NCBI GenBank assembly: GCA_017643395.1
Contig: JAEPNP010000003.1
Span: 62,001 to 126,000, forward strand
Reading direction: 5' to 3'
Length of the DNA: 64,000 nt
DNA from: Rhodothermales bacterium
GTDB taxonomy: Bacteria; Bacteroidota; Rhodothermia; Rhodothermales; UBA10348
Positions 28,001 to 37,519 of this stretch are shown piece after piece. The notes beneath the pieces were generated by a model. That model saw only the letters and a list, made by a program, of their open reading frames with translations, was not told the DNA's origin and did no database searches. The position numbers and the translations under genes are program-made. Within the stretch, counting starts at the first letter, position 1; each line of letters opens with the position of its first letter.

Positions 28001-31000
28001 GCCAACGTCGGCGTTGCGGGCAACTTCTCCCTCAACGCGGCAGCTGATGGCTTCACTGTGAACGGCGGCGACACGTTCGACGTGGACGGAACCTCCACCT
28101 TCAGTGACCCGGCCACCATCACCGGAGCCTGGACGCAGGCTGGTGCCTTCACAGTCGCCAGCGGCGTCGTGGTGTCTGGCGCTGGTAGCTTCACCGTTGA
28201 CGGTGATGCGACCTCCTCGCTCGAAGGCTCTCTGACGGTTGCGACGACCTTCGACTCCAATCACACTGTGAACGGCACGACCGATGACGATGCCGGCGAC
28301 GCTGTGTTTGGAGCGGTAACGGTTGACAACGACGCAGTGGTCTCGCTCAACGAAATCCAGGAGACCGCAGCGGTCACCGTCACCGACGGTACGCTCAACC
28401 TGGATATGGCGGACGACGGCACGAACAACCCGGAAATCGACGGCGCAATCACCGTCACCGAAGGCGCCCTGACGCTCTCCGGCGATGATGAGATTCGCGA
28501 CATCGATTCCATCGACATCGACGAGGGTGCATCATTGACGCTGAATGGTGTCGATGCAGACTCGGACGGCACGGTCGACGTTGGAGACGGTGGCGCCGGA
28601 GCGGCCACTCTTGATCTGGGCGGCCGCACGCTTGAAGTCGGCGGAAACTTCGAGGCCGATGCAGACGCTTCGCTGGGTACTACGGGTACGGTCAACGTGG
28701 ACGGCGGTGGCGACATCGACGTCAACGGGAACACGATTCCCAACCTGACCCTGACCGGCGTGGACGAGCTGCTGTCGAACGCCACCGTTTCCGGTTTGCT
28801 GAACGTTGACGACGCGCTGGACCTCGGCGGATTCACGCTGACGCTTTCCGGCGATGCCCAGTTCGATGCAGACTTCACCAACGGTACGTTCGCCACGACA
28901 GGAACGACCCTGACGCTCGAGTCGGATACCGACGTCGACAACTTCACGGTCAACTCCTCGTCCACTACGACGATTGTAACCGACGACACCACTGCGCCGA
29001 TCACGAACCGCACGTTCACGGTCAACGGTGACTTCACTATGGAGGCAGGTTCGCTTGCAATCGGTGATGAGACCCTTGACATCGCAGGTGGTGACTTTGA
29101 CTACAACGTCGCTACAGGCGGCGCCATCACGATGGGCGACGGCGAGGTGCACTTCAGCGCGGCTACCGCCTTCGACTCCGATGACGTCAACGTCTCGCTG
29201 AAGAACGTCCAGGTGGACGGTCTCATCGACATGACGGTGGATCCGGGCAACGGACTGACCATCACCGGTACTGCGAACCTGGATGTGTCTCCGTCGGTCA
29301 CTACGGACGATGCCAACGCGGCCACGACCAACTCGACCGTGACCTTCGGTAACGGATCGACGATTATCGTCTCCGCAACAGGCGTGCTTGCTCTGTTCGA
29401 CGACGCCCCGACCCTGGGAACAGGAATGAAGGTGGAGTACGACGGTGGAGCAGCCACTACGGCCGGAAATGAACTTCCGTCTGCCGTGGCGACCTTCGAG
29501 ACGGACAACACCGACTTCGCCTTCCTCGACGGAGTCAGCCTTACGGCCGACGCCATCATCCTTGACGGTGGCATCGACATCGATCCGTTCGATGACTCGG
29601 ATCAGACCTTCACTCTGACGAGTGGCGGTACGATCACCTACGAGAACGATGCAGATGTCGAGGCTGGGGATTCCTTCACCCTTGCCGGTGACTGGAATGT
29701 GGTCTTCAACGGCCTCACCCCGCTTACCGACAACGAGTGGCCCAACGCGTATGCAGCTCCATTGACGATGGATGTGAATAGCGCGCTGACCATGCACGAA
29801 GCCCGCACGACGGTCGACTTGGCTGTTGACGCTGCATTGACTGTCGCGGGTGGTGGCTCACTTACGGTCACCGGCGACCTCTCCATTGAGGATACCGGCT
29901 CGTTCGTGACGAGTGCTACAGAGCTGATCATCATGGCCGGCTCGGCTGCTCAGTCCATCACCGTTGCTGCGGGAGGCACCACGCCTGGCGCGCTCGGGAT
30001 CAACAACGCCGCCGGCGTTACCATCGATTCCGACCTCGACATGGAAGGTGGTACGCTTGTGCTGACCGATGGCCCGCTGATCACCGGCACCAACACGGTG
30101 ACACTTGATCACGGTGGCACCGGCGCCCAGGGCTACACCCGTACGGACGGTGTTATCTTCGGCAACGTCCAGAAGGGCATCGAAACGAGCGGCACGAACC
30201 CGAACCGCGTTGAGTTTCCTCTCGGTGATGCAGCAGGCAACTACCGCCCGTTCGCAATCACCTTCAACGACCCGGCCAACGACATTGGTGACCTGAATGG
30301 CGGCGCCGACGACATCCAGCTGACAGTAGGCTACGTGGCCTCTTCACCTGGTGGCTCGAACGGCTTGCCGATCTCCACCACCGATTCGCAGGGCAACGCG
30401 CTCTCGATCGGCCGCTACCCGGATTTCCACTGGAATATTGAGTCCGCTCCGACGGTATCGCCGTCAGTGGACTACGACGTGGAATTCCAGGCCGAAGGCT
30501 ACTCCGCCTTCGACCAGGAGGATGTCGAGCGCATGCGCGCAATTCGCCGGCAGGACGGCGCGACAACCAACTTCTGGATTGCAGCTGCCCCGACGGCTGG
30601 CGACAACGACAACTTCGCGGTGTCGTCTACTGAGCCGGTAGCAGTGGCCAGAAATGCAGTTGGCGCAGTCAACTCCAACGGAGTGCTCTTCACGTTCGGC
30701 CTCGAGCAGAACATGGGGGCAACCGACCCGGCCGCACTCACGCTGAATGCTGGCAACAGTGAAACCGTGGACCTCACCACCGTCTTCTTCGGCGGTTCGG
30801 AGAGCTACACGTACGCTGTGACCAACAACAACAGCGGTGTAGTGACCGGTGCGGCAGCCGGTGACATTCTCACGGTGACAGGCGTTGCCGCGGGAAGTGG
30901 CACCATCACGGTTGTTGCTACGGATGATTTCGGCACCACTGCCACGGCTACGGTGACGGCCACGGTTAATGCTGCGCTCTCCAGTTCAGCGTTGACCAAC

Positions 31001-32419
31001 CTCGACCCGGTCAGCGTTGGCGCCGCCGACGCTACCGTCGACGGTTCGACGGCAATCGCTGGCGGTACGACTCCGTACACCTACACGGTTGCGAGTGACG
31101 ACACGGCAGTTGCGACGGCGACTGTTGATGCCGCCACCGGCGTGATCACGGTGACGTTTGTCGGTCAGGGTACTGCCACCATCACGCTCACGGCGACCGA
31201 TGCCGAGGGCGATGCGGTGACCAGCACCTTTACCGTCACGGTCAACCCGGCAGCCTCTGCTGGTGGCACGCTGACTGACCAGGTGGTAACCAACGGAAAC
31301 ACCGTAGACCAGGATGTCTCCGGTGAGTTTGCCGGCGGCACGGGTGGCTTCACCTACACCGCTGCTTCGAGCGACGATGCCATCGCCACGGCGGCTGCAT
31401 CCGGCTCGACGGTGACGACGACCGGTGTTCAGCCTTACGTGCTGACTGCTGGCTCCGTGACGGCTGACGCCGGCCCGGCGACCATCACGGTCACGGCTAC
31501 CGATGCCTTGGGCAGCGCAGTGTCTTCGACGTACGATGTCACCGTCAACCCGGTGCTCGGTAACGTCGACGGCTCCGGTGGTGCCAGCCCGGCATCTGCC
31601 AGCCTGGCGCTTGATGCCTTCCTGGGTCTCGCGACCCTGACGGCCAAGCAGACGACTGCAGCTGACTACAACACCGATGCGAGTGTCACGCCGTTCGATG
31701 CGGCTCTGATCTTCGACGCATGGCTGAACCCGACCCCGGGCGCAGCTTCGAAGAAAGAGTTCGCCGCGAACCCGGCCTCTGACGTCGCCTTCGGCGAGGT
31801 AGCCATGCAGGTCACCAAGGTCACGATTCCTGTGACGCTCACCGGCGACAATGCCGCTGCCGTGTCCTTCAACTTCGAAACGCTGATCAACACCGAGCTC
31901 GCCACGGTGACTGGTGTGACCGGCGCAGTCGAGGGATGGACCGTCAAGCACATGATCGGTGAGGACGGAACCCTCCGCATCGCAGGCTTCGGCCTCGAGG
32001 CCATCCCGAGCGACGGCGTTGTGGCGAACATCAGCATCGAGCTGACGAACGCGGGCAACGAGTTCGCTCTGAAGGGACAGGGTGCCGTCAACAACAACCC
32101 GGCAACGGAGCTCGAAGGCATCGACGTAGTCGAACTGCCCGAGGACTTCGCGCTTCTCGGCAACTACCCGAACCCGTTCAACCCGAGCACGAACATCTCC
32201 TTCGACCTGCCGGCATCCGCCGAGGTCACCGTTGAGGTGTACGACATGCTGGGTCGTCGCGTGATGGTGCTGCCGGTTCAGACGGTCCAGGCCGGCGCCA
32301 AGCGTTCCATTCAGCTGAACGCTTCGCAGCTTGCCTCTGGATCGTACTTCTACCGGGTCATTGCACAGATGGAGAGCAAGACGCAGGTCGACAACGGCCG
32401 CATGCTGCTCATCAAATAG
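25088..32419 (+). CDS. giant acidic T9SS exoprotein with beta-helix, Ig-like, dockerin-like and cohesin-like parts (2443 aa)
   Basis: Signal peptide about 1-31 (ends SSAQ). Residues about 32-110 are the DUF1565-like beta-helix opening (TWYVNSTEGDDNNDGS, then SDGDTIVILAGTYNED). About 110-1780 is a very long Asp/Thr/Gly-rich beta repeat (GNFTVTDGIVVIDAN-type rungs). Three Ig-like modules follow (about 1875-2155). Residues about 2158-2217 resemble a type I dockerin: loop 1 is NVDGSGGASPAS (degenerate) and loop 2 DYNTDASVTPFD has calcium ligands at 1, 3, 5 and 12. Then comes a cohesin-like beta domain (about 2225-2345) and a T9SS sorting domain (LLGNYPNPFNPSTNI). It is probably a structural or adhesive surface protein. 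AAGGAG lies 11 nt before the ATG. Confidence 0.88.
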   Translation: MDSKKLLQLLGSLVMVFVLAAFTGPQDSSAQSTWYVNSTEGDDNNDGSQINNAGAGVGPFATIDKGISEASDGDTIVILAGTYNEDIDPEASNAGIENLTFQVQASGGNTIVFIEDLNIDEDQSLSGGNGKFRVTGGDVRLTDGALTVASGILELAAGVSVEVNDGSVSGNNFVYLGDGSVRYDPTNTGGSPATITTGLELPSDGALGGGTLSTDAAFDSGSLTVDQAITAGAVDLNGDAAVTFQQSVGGTAIDIDGAGDVAFNSTVSGGDFDVTGASDVTVTGNMTLSADLSIEGTADAGSFTANGTVTALSITIDGDDDVDFNGAVSVTGGNFDHDGSGDVTTGDVDLNGNNLVQTDGTFTMSSTLTVGDIDADGVRISNAAGASMTIDNIVLESIDNTGEDGTALDTDESVYATIDNNGTFVINGSITEQTVVDDDDADEDVTHALAIDNADDALFTINATTGFSGDVTNAASNFNNNTGDAIQDEGIAVGASNTVTASFAGAFTDLGYWGGGTLAITAGTAAIDDLETVGGLTLSAARAITTTDLVATGNVDLQADGPVTHATVLDVGGTLTVSGDDITINDGAGTHELDGLTVTGDDFTYGDGDDTINVDGNATISDATIDGALDVDSGNFTTDGGTVTGALGVEGTATFSGAVTLDSTFDVDGAATINAGSTVSAAAFAASDIGGAFTVNGTFDGTGTGTSLTVGSATIAIPAGILDLDDADFTLGGDFTGGTLTDAGDVTINIPSGGATFSPGPNTTVDGFTADGSGRTVTVSEGFTVSDNGVDVNNDATLALGDNTVTIGAGGLTLEDEAQITTSSTAGAVAFNGGAQDITVTGAPTTDPSISNIRVNGTATVTVRNDIDITGDLALNNGTFVVDTGDTVNMTGSSATITRNPSTGTLTVNGTLAGSWDVVYFGAAGTTSGEFSDGQTKSATVNMTSGATLTIDDAADLSGNFTVTDGIVVIDANVGVAGNFSLNAAADGFTVNGGDTFDVDGTSTFSDPATITGAWTQAGAFTVASGVVVSGAGSFTVDGDATSSLEGSLTVATTFDSNHTVNGTTDDDAGDAVFGAVTVDNDAVVSLNEIQETAAVTVTDGTLNLDMADDGTNNPEIDGAITVTEGALTLSGDDEIRDIDSIDIDEGASLTLNGVDADSDGTVDVGDGGAGAATLDLGGRTLEVGGNFEADADASLGTTGTVNVDGGGDIDVNGNTIPNLTLTGVDELLSNATVSGLLNVDDALDLGGFTLTLSGDAQFDADFTNGTFATTGTTLTLESDTDVDNFTVNSSSTTTIVTDDTTAPITNRTFTVNGDFTMEAGSLAIGDETLDIAGGDFDYNVATGGAITMGDGEVHFSAATAFDSDDVNVSLKNVQVDGLIDMTVDPGNGLTITGTANLDVSPSVTTDDANAATTNSTVTFGNGSTIIVSATGVLALFDDAPTLGTGMKVEYDGGAATTAGNELPSAVATFETDNTDFAFLDGVSLTADAIILDGGIDIDPFDDSDQTFTLTSGGTITYENDADVEAGDSFTLAGDWNVVFNGLTPLTDNEWPNAYAAPLTMDVNSALTMHEARTTVDLAVDAALTVAGGGSLTVTGDLSIEDTGSFVTSATELIIMAGSAAQSITVAAGGTTPGALGINNAAGVTIDSDLDMEGGTLVLTDGPLITGTNTVTLDHGGTGAQGYTRTDGVIFGNVQKGIETSGTNPNRVEFPLGDAAGNYRPFAITFNDPANDIGDLNGGADDIQLTVGYVASSPGGSNGLPISTTDSQGNALSIGRYPDFHWNIESAPTVSPSVDYDVEFQAEGYSAFDQEDVERMRAIRRQDGATTNFWIAAAPTAGDNDNFAVSSTEPVAVARNAVGAVNSNGVLFTFGLEQNMGATDPAALTLNAGNSETVDLTTVFFGGSESYTYAVTNNNSGVVTGAAAGDILTVTGVAAGSGTITVVATDDFGTTATATVTATVNAALSSSALTNLDPVSVGAADATVDGSTAIAGGTTPYTYTVASDDTAVATATVDAATGVITVTFVGQGTATITLTATDAEGDAVTSTFTVTVNPAASAGGTLTDQVVTNGNTVDQDVSGEFAGGTGGFTYTAASSDDAIATAAASGSTVTTTGVQPYVLTAGSVTADAGPATITVTATDALGSAVSSTYDVTVNPVLGNVDGSGGASPASASLALDAFLGLATLTAKQTTAADYNTDASVTPFDAALIFDAWLNPTPGAASKKEFAANPASDVAFGEVAMQVTKVTIPVTLTGDNAAAVSFNFETLINTELATVTGVTGAVEGWTVKHMIGEDGTLRIAGFGLEAIPSDGVVANISIELTNAGNEFALKGQGAVNNNPATELEGIDVVELPEDFALLGNYPNPFNPSTNISFDLPASAEVTVEVYDMLGRRVMVLPVQTVQAGAKRSIQLNASQLASGSYFYRVIAQMESKTQVDNGRMLLIK

Positions 32420-32432
32420 TATTGACAGCCGA

Positions 32433-32460
32433 GGGGAGGGGGCCTCAGGGCTCCCTCCCC
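32433..32460 (+). terminator. GC-rich hairpin after the 2443-aa gene
   Basis: GGGGAGGG (32433-32440) pairs with CCCTCCCC (32453-32460) across a 12-nt loop, 13 nt after the stop codon. There is no T-run, so it may attenuate rather than end transcription, or protect the upstream mRNA 3' end. Confidence 0.45.
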
Positions 32461-32509
32461 GAGGTGTCGATCCCATCTGGCAACACACCCAAGAAGAGCG
32501 ATATATCCC

Positions 32510-34729
32510 ATGCGAAAGGTTCTCTCAAACTGGCTGCGTTCCGCCGCCCTTGCCATCGCGCTCGTCGCGATGGGCGCCGATGTCTCGCTGGCACAGGTCA
32601 CTGTGGCAGTCAACGACATCTCTGGGCGCCCCGGTGAGTCGGCAGTCGTAGCTGTGGACCTGAGCGGCGTAGAGGGTGGTGCAGCCATTCAGTCTTACCA
32701 GCTGACGGTTGGTAACACGAACGGCAACGTTGCACTTGCTAGCGTGAACTACACTGGCGCTCTCGCCAGTGCCTTCACGAACAACAACAACGGTACTTTT
32801 CCGTCCACGGCGGACGTCACCATCGGTGGCTTCTCGACTGGCACGGACATTACCACCTCGGGCACGCTGCTCTTTCTCACATTTAATTTCGTCGCCGCCG
32901 GCTCAGACACGATTACGCTGACCGGAACGACGTTCAACGCAGGCAACCCCGCCGTCGCTGCAGGCTCCGACCTCTCCGCCGCCGTGGTTTCCTCTAATCG
33001 TTTCCTCAACGCGTCGAACCACAACGTGCTGACGACCGCTCCTGATTTCGTTATCGAGATCACGGCAGAGGACGCCTTCACGGCTGGTGACAACGTCATC
33101 TCCTTCAACTTCGATCTGGATTATGATCCCGCAGTCGTCACCCTCGGTGCCGTTTCTGCTGGCGATCTCAACGCTTCCGGCTGGACGTTTAACTCCAGTG
33201 GTGGAGGTGCTACCGGCTCGATCACGGTTGGAGCGTTCAACTCCGGTGGCGGCGCCCTCAACGGCGCAGGTGTCATTGCCCGCATCGCTGCTACGGCAGC
33301 AGCGGCTGGCACAAGCACCCTGGATCTGAACAGCGTTGTCTTCAATGCCGGCACGCCGGTGTACGCTGATCGCGACGGCTCTGTCACGGTCACCTTCGTG
33401 GCTGCAAACGTGCCGCCGGTTGCGAGCGATGCCAGTGCATCGACGAACAACTTCGCCGACGTGGACGTCACGCTGAGCGCAACAGACCCGGACAGCAGTC
33501 CTGCTGCCCTTACCTACAGCGTCACTCAGCCGGCCAACGGCTCCGTGACCCTGGCGGGCAACGTGGCGACCTACACGCCGGACTTCCCGTTCACGGGCGA
33601 CGACACGTTCACCTTTACCGCCAACGATGGTGAGGATGATTCGAATGTCGCAACAGTGACCGTCACCTCGACGGCAACCGCCGAGGCCGTGCTGTCCGGC
33701 GTCAATGAAGTACCCTTCGTCGCTTCTCCCGGTTCGGGCGTGGTGAACGTGACCATCGCCAACGGCGTGGCCACGATGACGGGTAACTTTGCCGGTCTTG
33801 CCGGCGATTTCGCTGCGTCGCACGTGCACAACGCACCTGTCGGGCAGAACGGCGGTGTGGTGCAAGACCTCACGGCCGGGGTGTCTGTCGACGCTGGAAA
33901 CCGTAGCGGCACGTTCAACACGGTTGTGGACCTGTCAACCAACGCGGCGCTCGCCGACGCCATCTGGAACAGCGGCGCGTACGTTAATGTGCACTCCGCG
34001 GCCTATGGCCCGGGTGAACTGCGTGGTCAGATCCTGCCGGCCCCGAACTCGGCGCCGAACGGAACGGCCGTCCGTGCCCCGTCGGACGTGAAAATCATCG
34101 GCAACAGTGGTGATCGCCTCTACTCGGTGTCGTGGCTGCCGGCCAACGACCCGAACGGTGACACGGTCAACTACCTGTACCAGATGTCGATGAACGCGAG
34201 CTTCACGGACATCGTATCGTTTGACGACTTCTCCGACGGCAACGGTTTCCGTGTCACGGTGGGCGAAGCGGCCGAACTGTACGACTTCGTGACCGACGCC
34301 GACCCCGGCATGGTCAACGTAGGCGGCACGGTCACGCTGTATCACCGCGTGATCACGACGGACGGCTCTCGCTGGACTGCGGGTACCTCTGCCGAGATTA
34401 CGCTGGAGCGCGGCACGGTGACGTCCAATGAGGGCGAAGCTGACCTGCCGACCGAGTTCGCGCTGAAGGGCAACTACCCGAACCCCTTCAATCCGAGCAC
34501 GAGCATCCAGTTTGACCTGCCTGAGGCAGCCGACGTGACGGTGACCATCACCGACATGTTGGGCCGCCAGGTGCTGAACGTCCCGACGCAGGCAATGTCT
34601 GCCGGGGCCGACCGCGCCATTCAGGTCCAGGCCGGATCGCTGGCCTCAGGTCTCTACCTCTACCGCGTGGTGGCTCGGTCCGCCCAGGCCACCTACGCGA
34701 AAGTTGGCACGATGACGCTTATCAAATAA
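32510..34729 (+). CDS. T9SS exoprotein with two cohesin-like domains and a CHRD domain (739 aa)
   Basis: Signal peptide about 1-28 (MRKVLSNWLRSAALAIALVA). Two cohesin-like beta sandwiches follow: about 30-165 (VTVAVNDISGRPGESAVVAV, then a FNAGNPAVAA strand) and about 178-300 (VIEITAEDAFTAGDNVISFN). Next are a cadherin/tandem-95-like module (about 302-390; DDTFTFTANDGEDDSNVATV), a CHRD domain (about 394-510; LSGVNEVPFVASPGSG and ASHVHNAPVGQNGG), a fibronectin-III-like module (about 520-645), and a T9SS type A sorting domain with LKGNYPNPFNPSTSIQF. It is predicted to be surface-exposed. It lies 90 bp after the 2443-aa gene on the same strand and may bind that protein's dockerin-like module; this is inference. 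Confidence 0.85.
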   Translation: MRKVLSNWLRSAALAIALVAMGADVSLAQVTVAVNDISGRPGESAVVAVDLSGVEGGAAIQSYQLTVGNTNGNVALASVNYTGALASAFTNNNNGTFPSTADVTIGGFSTGTDITTSGTLLFLTFNFVAAGSDTITLTGTTFNAGNPAVAAGSDLSAAVVSSNRFLNASNHNVLTTAPDFVIEITAEDAFTAGDNVISFNFDLDYDPAVVTLGAVSAGDLNASGWTFNSSGGGATGSITVGAFNSGGGALNGAGVIARIAATAAAAGTSTLDLNSVVFNAGTPVYADRDGSVTVTFVAANVPPVASDASASTNNFADVDVTLSATDPDSSPAALTYSVTQPANGSVTLAGNVATYTPDFPFTGDDTFTFTANDGEDDSNVATVTVTSTATAEAVLSGVNEVPFVASPGSGVVNVTIANGVATMTGNFAGLAGDFAASHVHNAPVGQNGGVVQDLTAGVSVDAGNRSGTFNTVVDLSTNAALADAIWNSGAYVNVHSAAYGPGELRGQILPAPNSAPNGTAVRAPSDVKIIGNSGDRLYSVSWLPANDPNGDTVNYLYQMSMNASFTDIVSFDDFSDGNGFRVTVGEAAELYDFVTDADPGMVNVGGTVTLYHRVITTDGSRWTAGTSAEITLERGTVTSNEGEADLPTEFALKGNYPNPFNPSTSIQFDLPEAADVTVTITDMLGRQVLNVPTQAMSAGADRAIQVQAGSLASGLYLYRVVARSAQATYAKVGTMTLIK

Positions 34730-34752
34730 GCGGCTTCGTCCAGACCTTCCGG

Positions 34753-34783
34753 AGCCCCGGTTCGCCAACGGCGGGCCGGGGCT
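34753..34783 (+). terminator. GC-rich hairpin after the 739-aa gene
   Basis: AGCCCCGG (34753-34760) pairs perfectly with CCGGGGCT (34776-34783) with a 15-nt loop, 23 nt after the stop. The following bases are TCTGGTATATATG, without a clear T-run, so terminator strength is uncertain. Confidence 0.5.
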
Positions 34784-34913
34784 TCTGGTATATATGCGTG
34801 GCCCATATTGGGTAGTGGTCGCGCGTTCTGAGTACTAGGAACAAGAGCGGACCACGAACGATTGCACCCGCGTCGCCCCATCCCGCTCGATTCATTTCAA
34901 CACTCGCCGGCCT

Positions 34914-37514
34914 ATGCGCTTGCTACGGGGTTCCTCGTCTTTCCTCCGCTGCCTTGCAGCCGCTCTCTTCCTCTCTATTGCCGGCGTTTCCGGGAGCCAT
35001 GCCCAGGTAACGGTGACCGTTGCCGACGTTTCAACGAGTGTTGGCACCGTAGTCGAAGTGCCGGTTGTTCTGTCCGGCGTCGAGGCGGGCGCAGGCGTCA
35101 ACTCGTTCCAGTTGACCATCACCAGCTCGGATCCCGCGGTGGTTCCAGATCGAGCCGATGCAGGCTCCCCGAACTTCCACAACAGCAGTGGAACGCTGGT
35201 GCAAAACTTTACGGTGTCGTCCAATGATGCGAACGGGCGAATCGGCGGATTCACCTCGTCCAACAACGCCTTTACCGGCAGTGGCACGCTGATTCTGGTT
35301 AGACTGAAGGCCACCGCGGCGGTCTCGTCGACGATCACCCTGACGGATTTCAGACTGAACAGCGGCAATCCGGCCCATACACCCGACGTGCCGTCGTTCA
35401 CGTTTGACGCCACCGGCAGTGGTGGCGGCGGCTCCAACAACGCACCAGTTGCCAGCAACGTCAACGTCACTACCTCTCAGGACACGCCGGTCACGGTCAC
35501 CTTCTCCGCGACGGACGCAGACGCCGATAACCTCACGTACAGCGTAGTCGCCACCCCGGGAAACGGCACGCTCGGCACGGTCTCCGGCAACACCGTGCAG
35601 TACACACCGGGAAGTGGTTTCACCGGCACCGACTCGTTCACCTACAAGGCGAACGACGGTACCGAGGACTCGAACACGGCTACGGTGTCAATCGTCGTCG
35701 GCTCGACCGGCGGGGGCAACAACTCGCCCATCGCGAATGACGACTCGTACACAGTAGGCGAAGACGCCGCCTTGAGCGTGCCCGCTCCCGGCGTGCTCAC
35801 CAACGACACGGACGCCGACGGAAACTCGCTGACTGCCTCCCTGGAAACCAGTCCGGACAACGGGTCGGTGTCGCTGGCTTCCAACGGCTCGTTCGCATAC
35901 GTGCCCGACGCCGATTTCTCCGGGACGGACACCTTTACCTACGTGGCCAACGACGGCACGATCAACTCCAACACGGGCACCGTCACCATCACCGTGACGG
36001 CGGTCAACGACGCTCCAGTCGCCCAGAATCAGTCCGTGACCACGGAATCGAATCAGGCGGTCACCATCACCCTGGTGGCTACGGACGCAGAGAGCGACCC
36101 GCTAACCTATACCATAACCGCGACGCCGCTCAAAGGGAGCATCAACCAGAGCGGGAACGTGGTGGTCTACACGCCGAACAACGGCGAGTCAGGAGGGGAC
36201 AGTTTTGCCTTCAAAGCGAACGATGGCCAGGAGGACTCGAACAACGCGACCGTAACGATCACCATCGGCTCGCTCAACACGGCCCCGACCGCCACCGACG
36301 ACAGCTATGACGTCGACGAAGACGACTTTCTCGGCGTGCCGGCGCCGGGCGTGCTGGCGAACGACTCGGATCCAAACGGCGACAACCTGACGGCTTCCCT
36401 GGTATCCGGCACCAGCAACGGTGACATCAGTCTCCAGGCGGACGGCAGCTTCCTGTACACGCCCGATGCGGACTTCAACGGCACCGACACGTTCGTCTAC
36501 GAAGCCTCGGACGGGTCTTTGGCCGATCAGGGCACGGTGACCATCACGGTAAACCCAACCGGCACGGCCCGCCTCCAGGTGATCCATAACGCGCCCGACG
36601 CCCAGGTTGACCCGGCGGATGTCTACCTCAACGGTGAGCTGTTTCTGCTCAACGCTCCGTACCACACGGCCTCGCCCTTTGTGAGTCGGGCCGACGGCAC
36701 GCTGGACGTTGTGATGACACCCAACGGCACCGGCATGGGCGGCGCGGTGGCAACGTTTCAGACTACGCTGGATGAGAACGGCACCTACGTCATCATCCTT
36801 GGCGGAAGCACCCAGAGCAGCTATGCCCTGAACAGCATTCCCAACGCCAAGGAGTCCACCAGTAACGACCGGTTTGAGGCGTTCTTTTTCCAGGGCGGCT
36901 CTGACCTGCCGACGATCGACATCGTCAACCAGTCTGACGACCTCGACAATCCGGGGGAAGTGACAGTACTGGCAGGCGCCACGTTCGGAGACTTTACGCC
37001 CTATCTGCCGAATACGCCGAACTCCTACAACTTCGCCCTGCGCACGTCTGGAGGATCTACGATCGACGTATTCCGGCTTGCCCTCACAGACGCTGGAGCT
37101 ACCTATTCCGTAGTCGTCGGCGGCCTGCTGAATTCGCCAGCCTACCCGATTTCCATGACGGCCTTCGATGCTGCCGGCAATGCCAAGCTCGGCAACGTCG
37201 TCACCTCCATCGAGCCGATCGACGAACTCGCGCCGAAGACCTTCCTGCTTCGCGGCAACTACCCCAATCCGTTCAATCCGAATACAAACATCCAGTTTGA
37301 CCTTCCGGAAGCGGCCGAAGTTGCTGTGCGTGTGACGGACCTCCTCGGACGCGAAATGCTGTCGATTCCTGCGCAGCAATTCTCCGCGGGCACCAACCTG
37401 TTTATTCCGGTTGATGCGTCAGAGTTGGCCTCCGGTATCTACATCTACCGCGTAGAAGCGCGCACCGTGCGGACCACGCATGTGGCCACAGGCACGATGA
37501 CGCTTATCAAATAG
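34914..37514 (+). CDS. T9SS exoprotein with cohesin-like, tandem-95/cadherin-like and DUF4397 domains (866 aa)
   Basis: Signal peptide about 1-31 (ends GSHAQ). A cohesin-like domain spans about 32-165 (VTVTVADVSTSVGTVVEVPV). Four tandem Ig/cadherin-like modules follow (about 180-550), each with an NxAPVA-type opening and DxFTYxANDG-type ending; two include the tandem-95 signature (DDSYTVGEDAALSVPAPGVL and DDSYDVDEDDFLGVPAPGVL). A DUF4397 domain (about 552-760; LQVIHNAPDAQVDPADVYLN) precedes the T9SS sorting domain (LRGNYPNPFNPNTNIQF). It resembles adhesion or matrix proteins. Its stop is only 5 nt before the UbiA-like gene. Confidence 0.86.
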   Translation: MRLLRGSSSFLRCLAAALFLSIAGVSGSHAQVTVTVADVSTSVGTVVEVPVVLSGVEAGAGVNSFQLTITSSDPAVVPDRADAGSPNFHNSSGTLVQNFTVSSNDANGRIGGFTSSNNAFTGSGTLILVRLKATAAVSSTITLTDFRLNSGNPAHTPDVPSFTFDATGSGGGGSNNAPVASNVNVTTSQDTPVTVTFSATDADADNLTYSVVATPGNGTLGTVSGNTVQYTPGSGFTGTDSFTYKANDGTEDSNTATVSIVVGSTGGGNNSPIANDDSYTVGEDAALSVPAPGVLTNDTDADGNSLTASLETSPDNGSVSLASNGSFAYVPDADFSGTDTFTYVANDGTINSNTGTVTITVTAVNDAPVAQNQSVTTESNQAVTITLVATDAESDPLTYTITATPLKGSINQSGNVVVYTPNNGESGGDSFAFKANDGQEDSNNATVTITIGSLNTAPTATDDSYDVDEDDFLGVPAPGVLANDSDPNGDNLTASLVSGTSNGDISLQADGSFLYTPDADFNGTDTFVYEASDGSLADQGTVTITVNPTGTARLQVIHNAPDAQVDPADVYLNGELFLLNAPYHTASPFVSRADGTLDVVMTPNGTGMGGAVATFQTTLDENGTYVIILGGSTQSSYALNSIPNAKESTSNDRFEAFFFQGGSDLPTIDIVNQSDDLDNPGEVTVLAGATFGDFTPYLPNTPNSYNFALRTSGGSTIDVFRLALTDAGATYSVVVGGLLNSPAYPISMTAFDAAGNAKLGNVVTSIEPIDELAPKTFLLRGNYPNPFNPNTNIQFDLPEAAEVAVRVTDLLGREMLSIPAQQFSAGTNLFIPVDASELASGIYIYRVEARTVRTTHVATGTMTLIK

Positions 37515-37519
37515 GCGCG

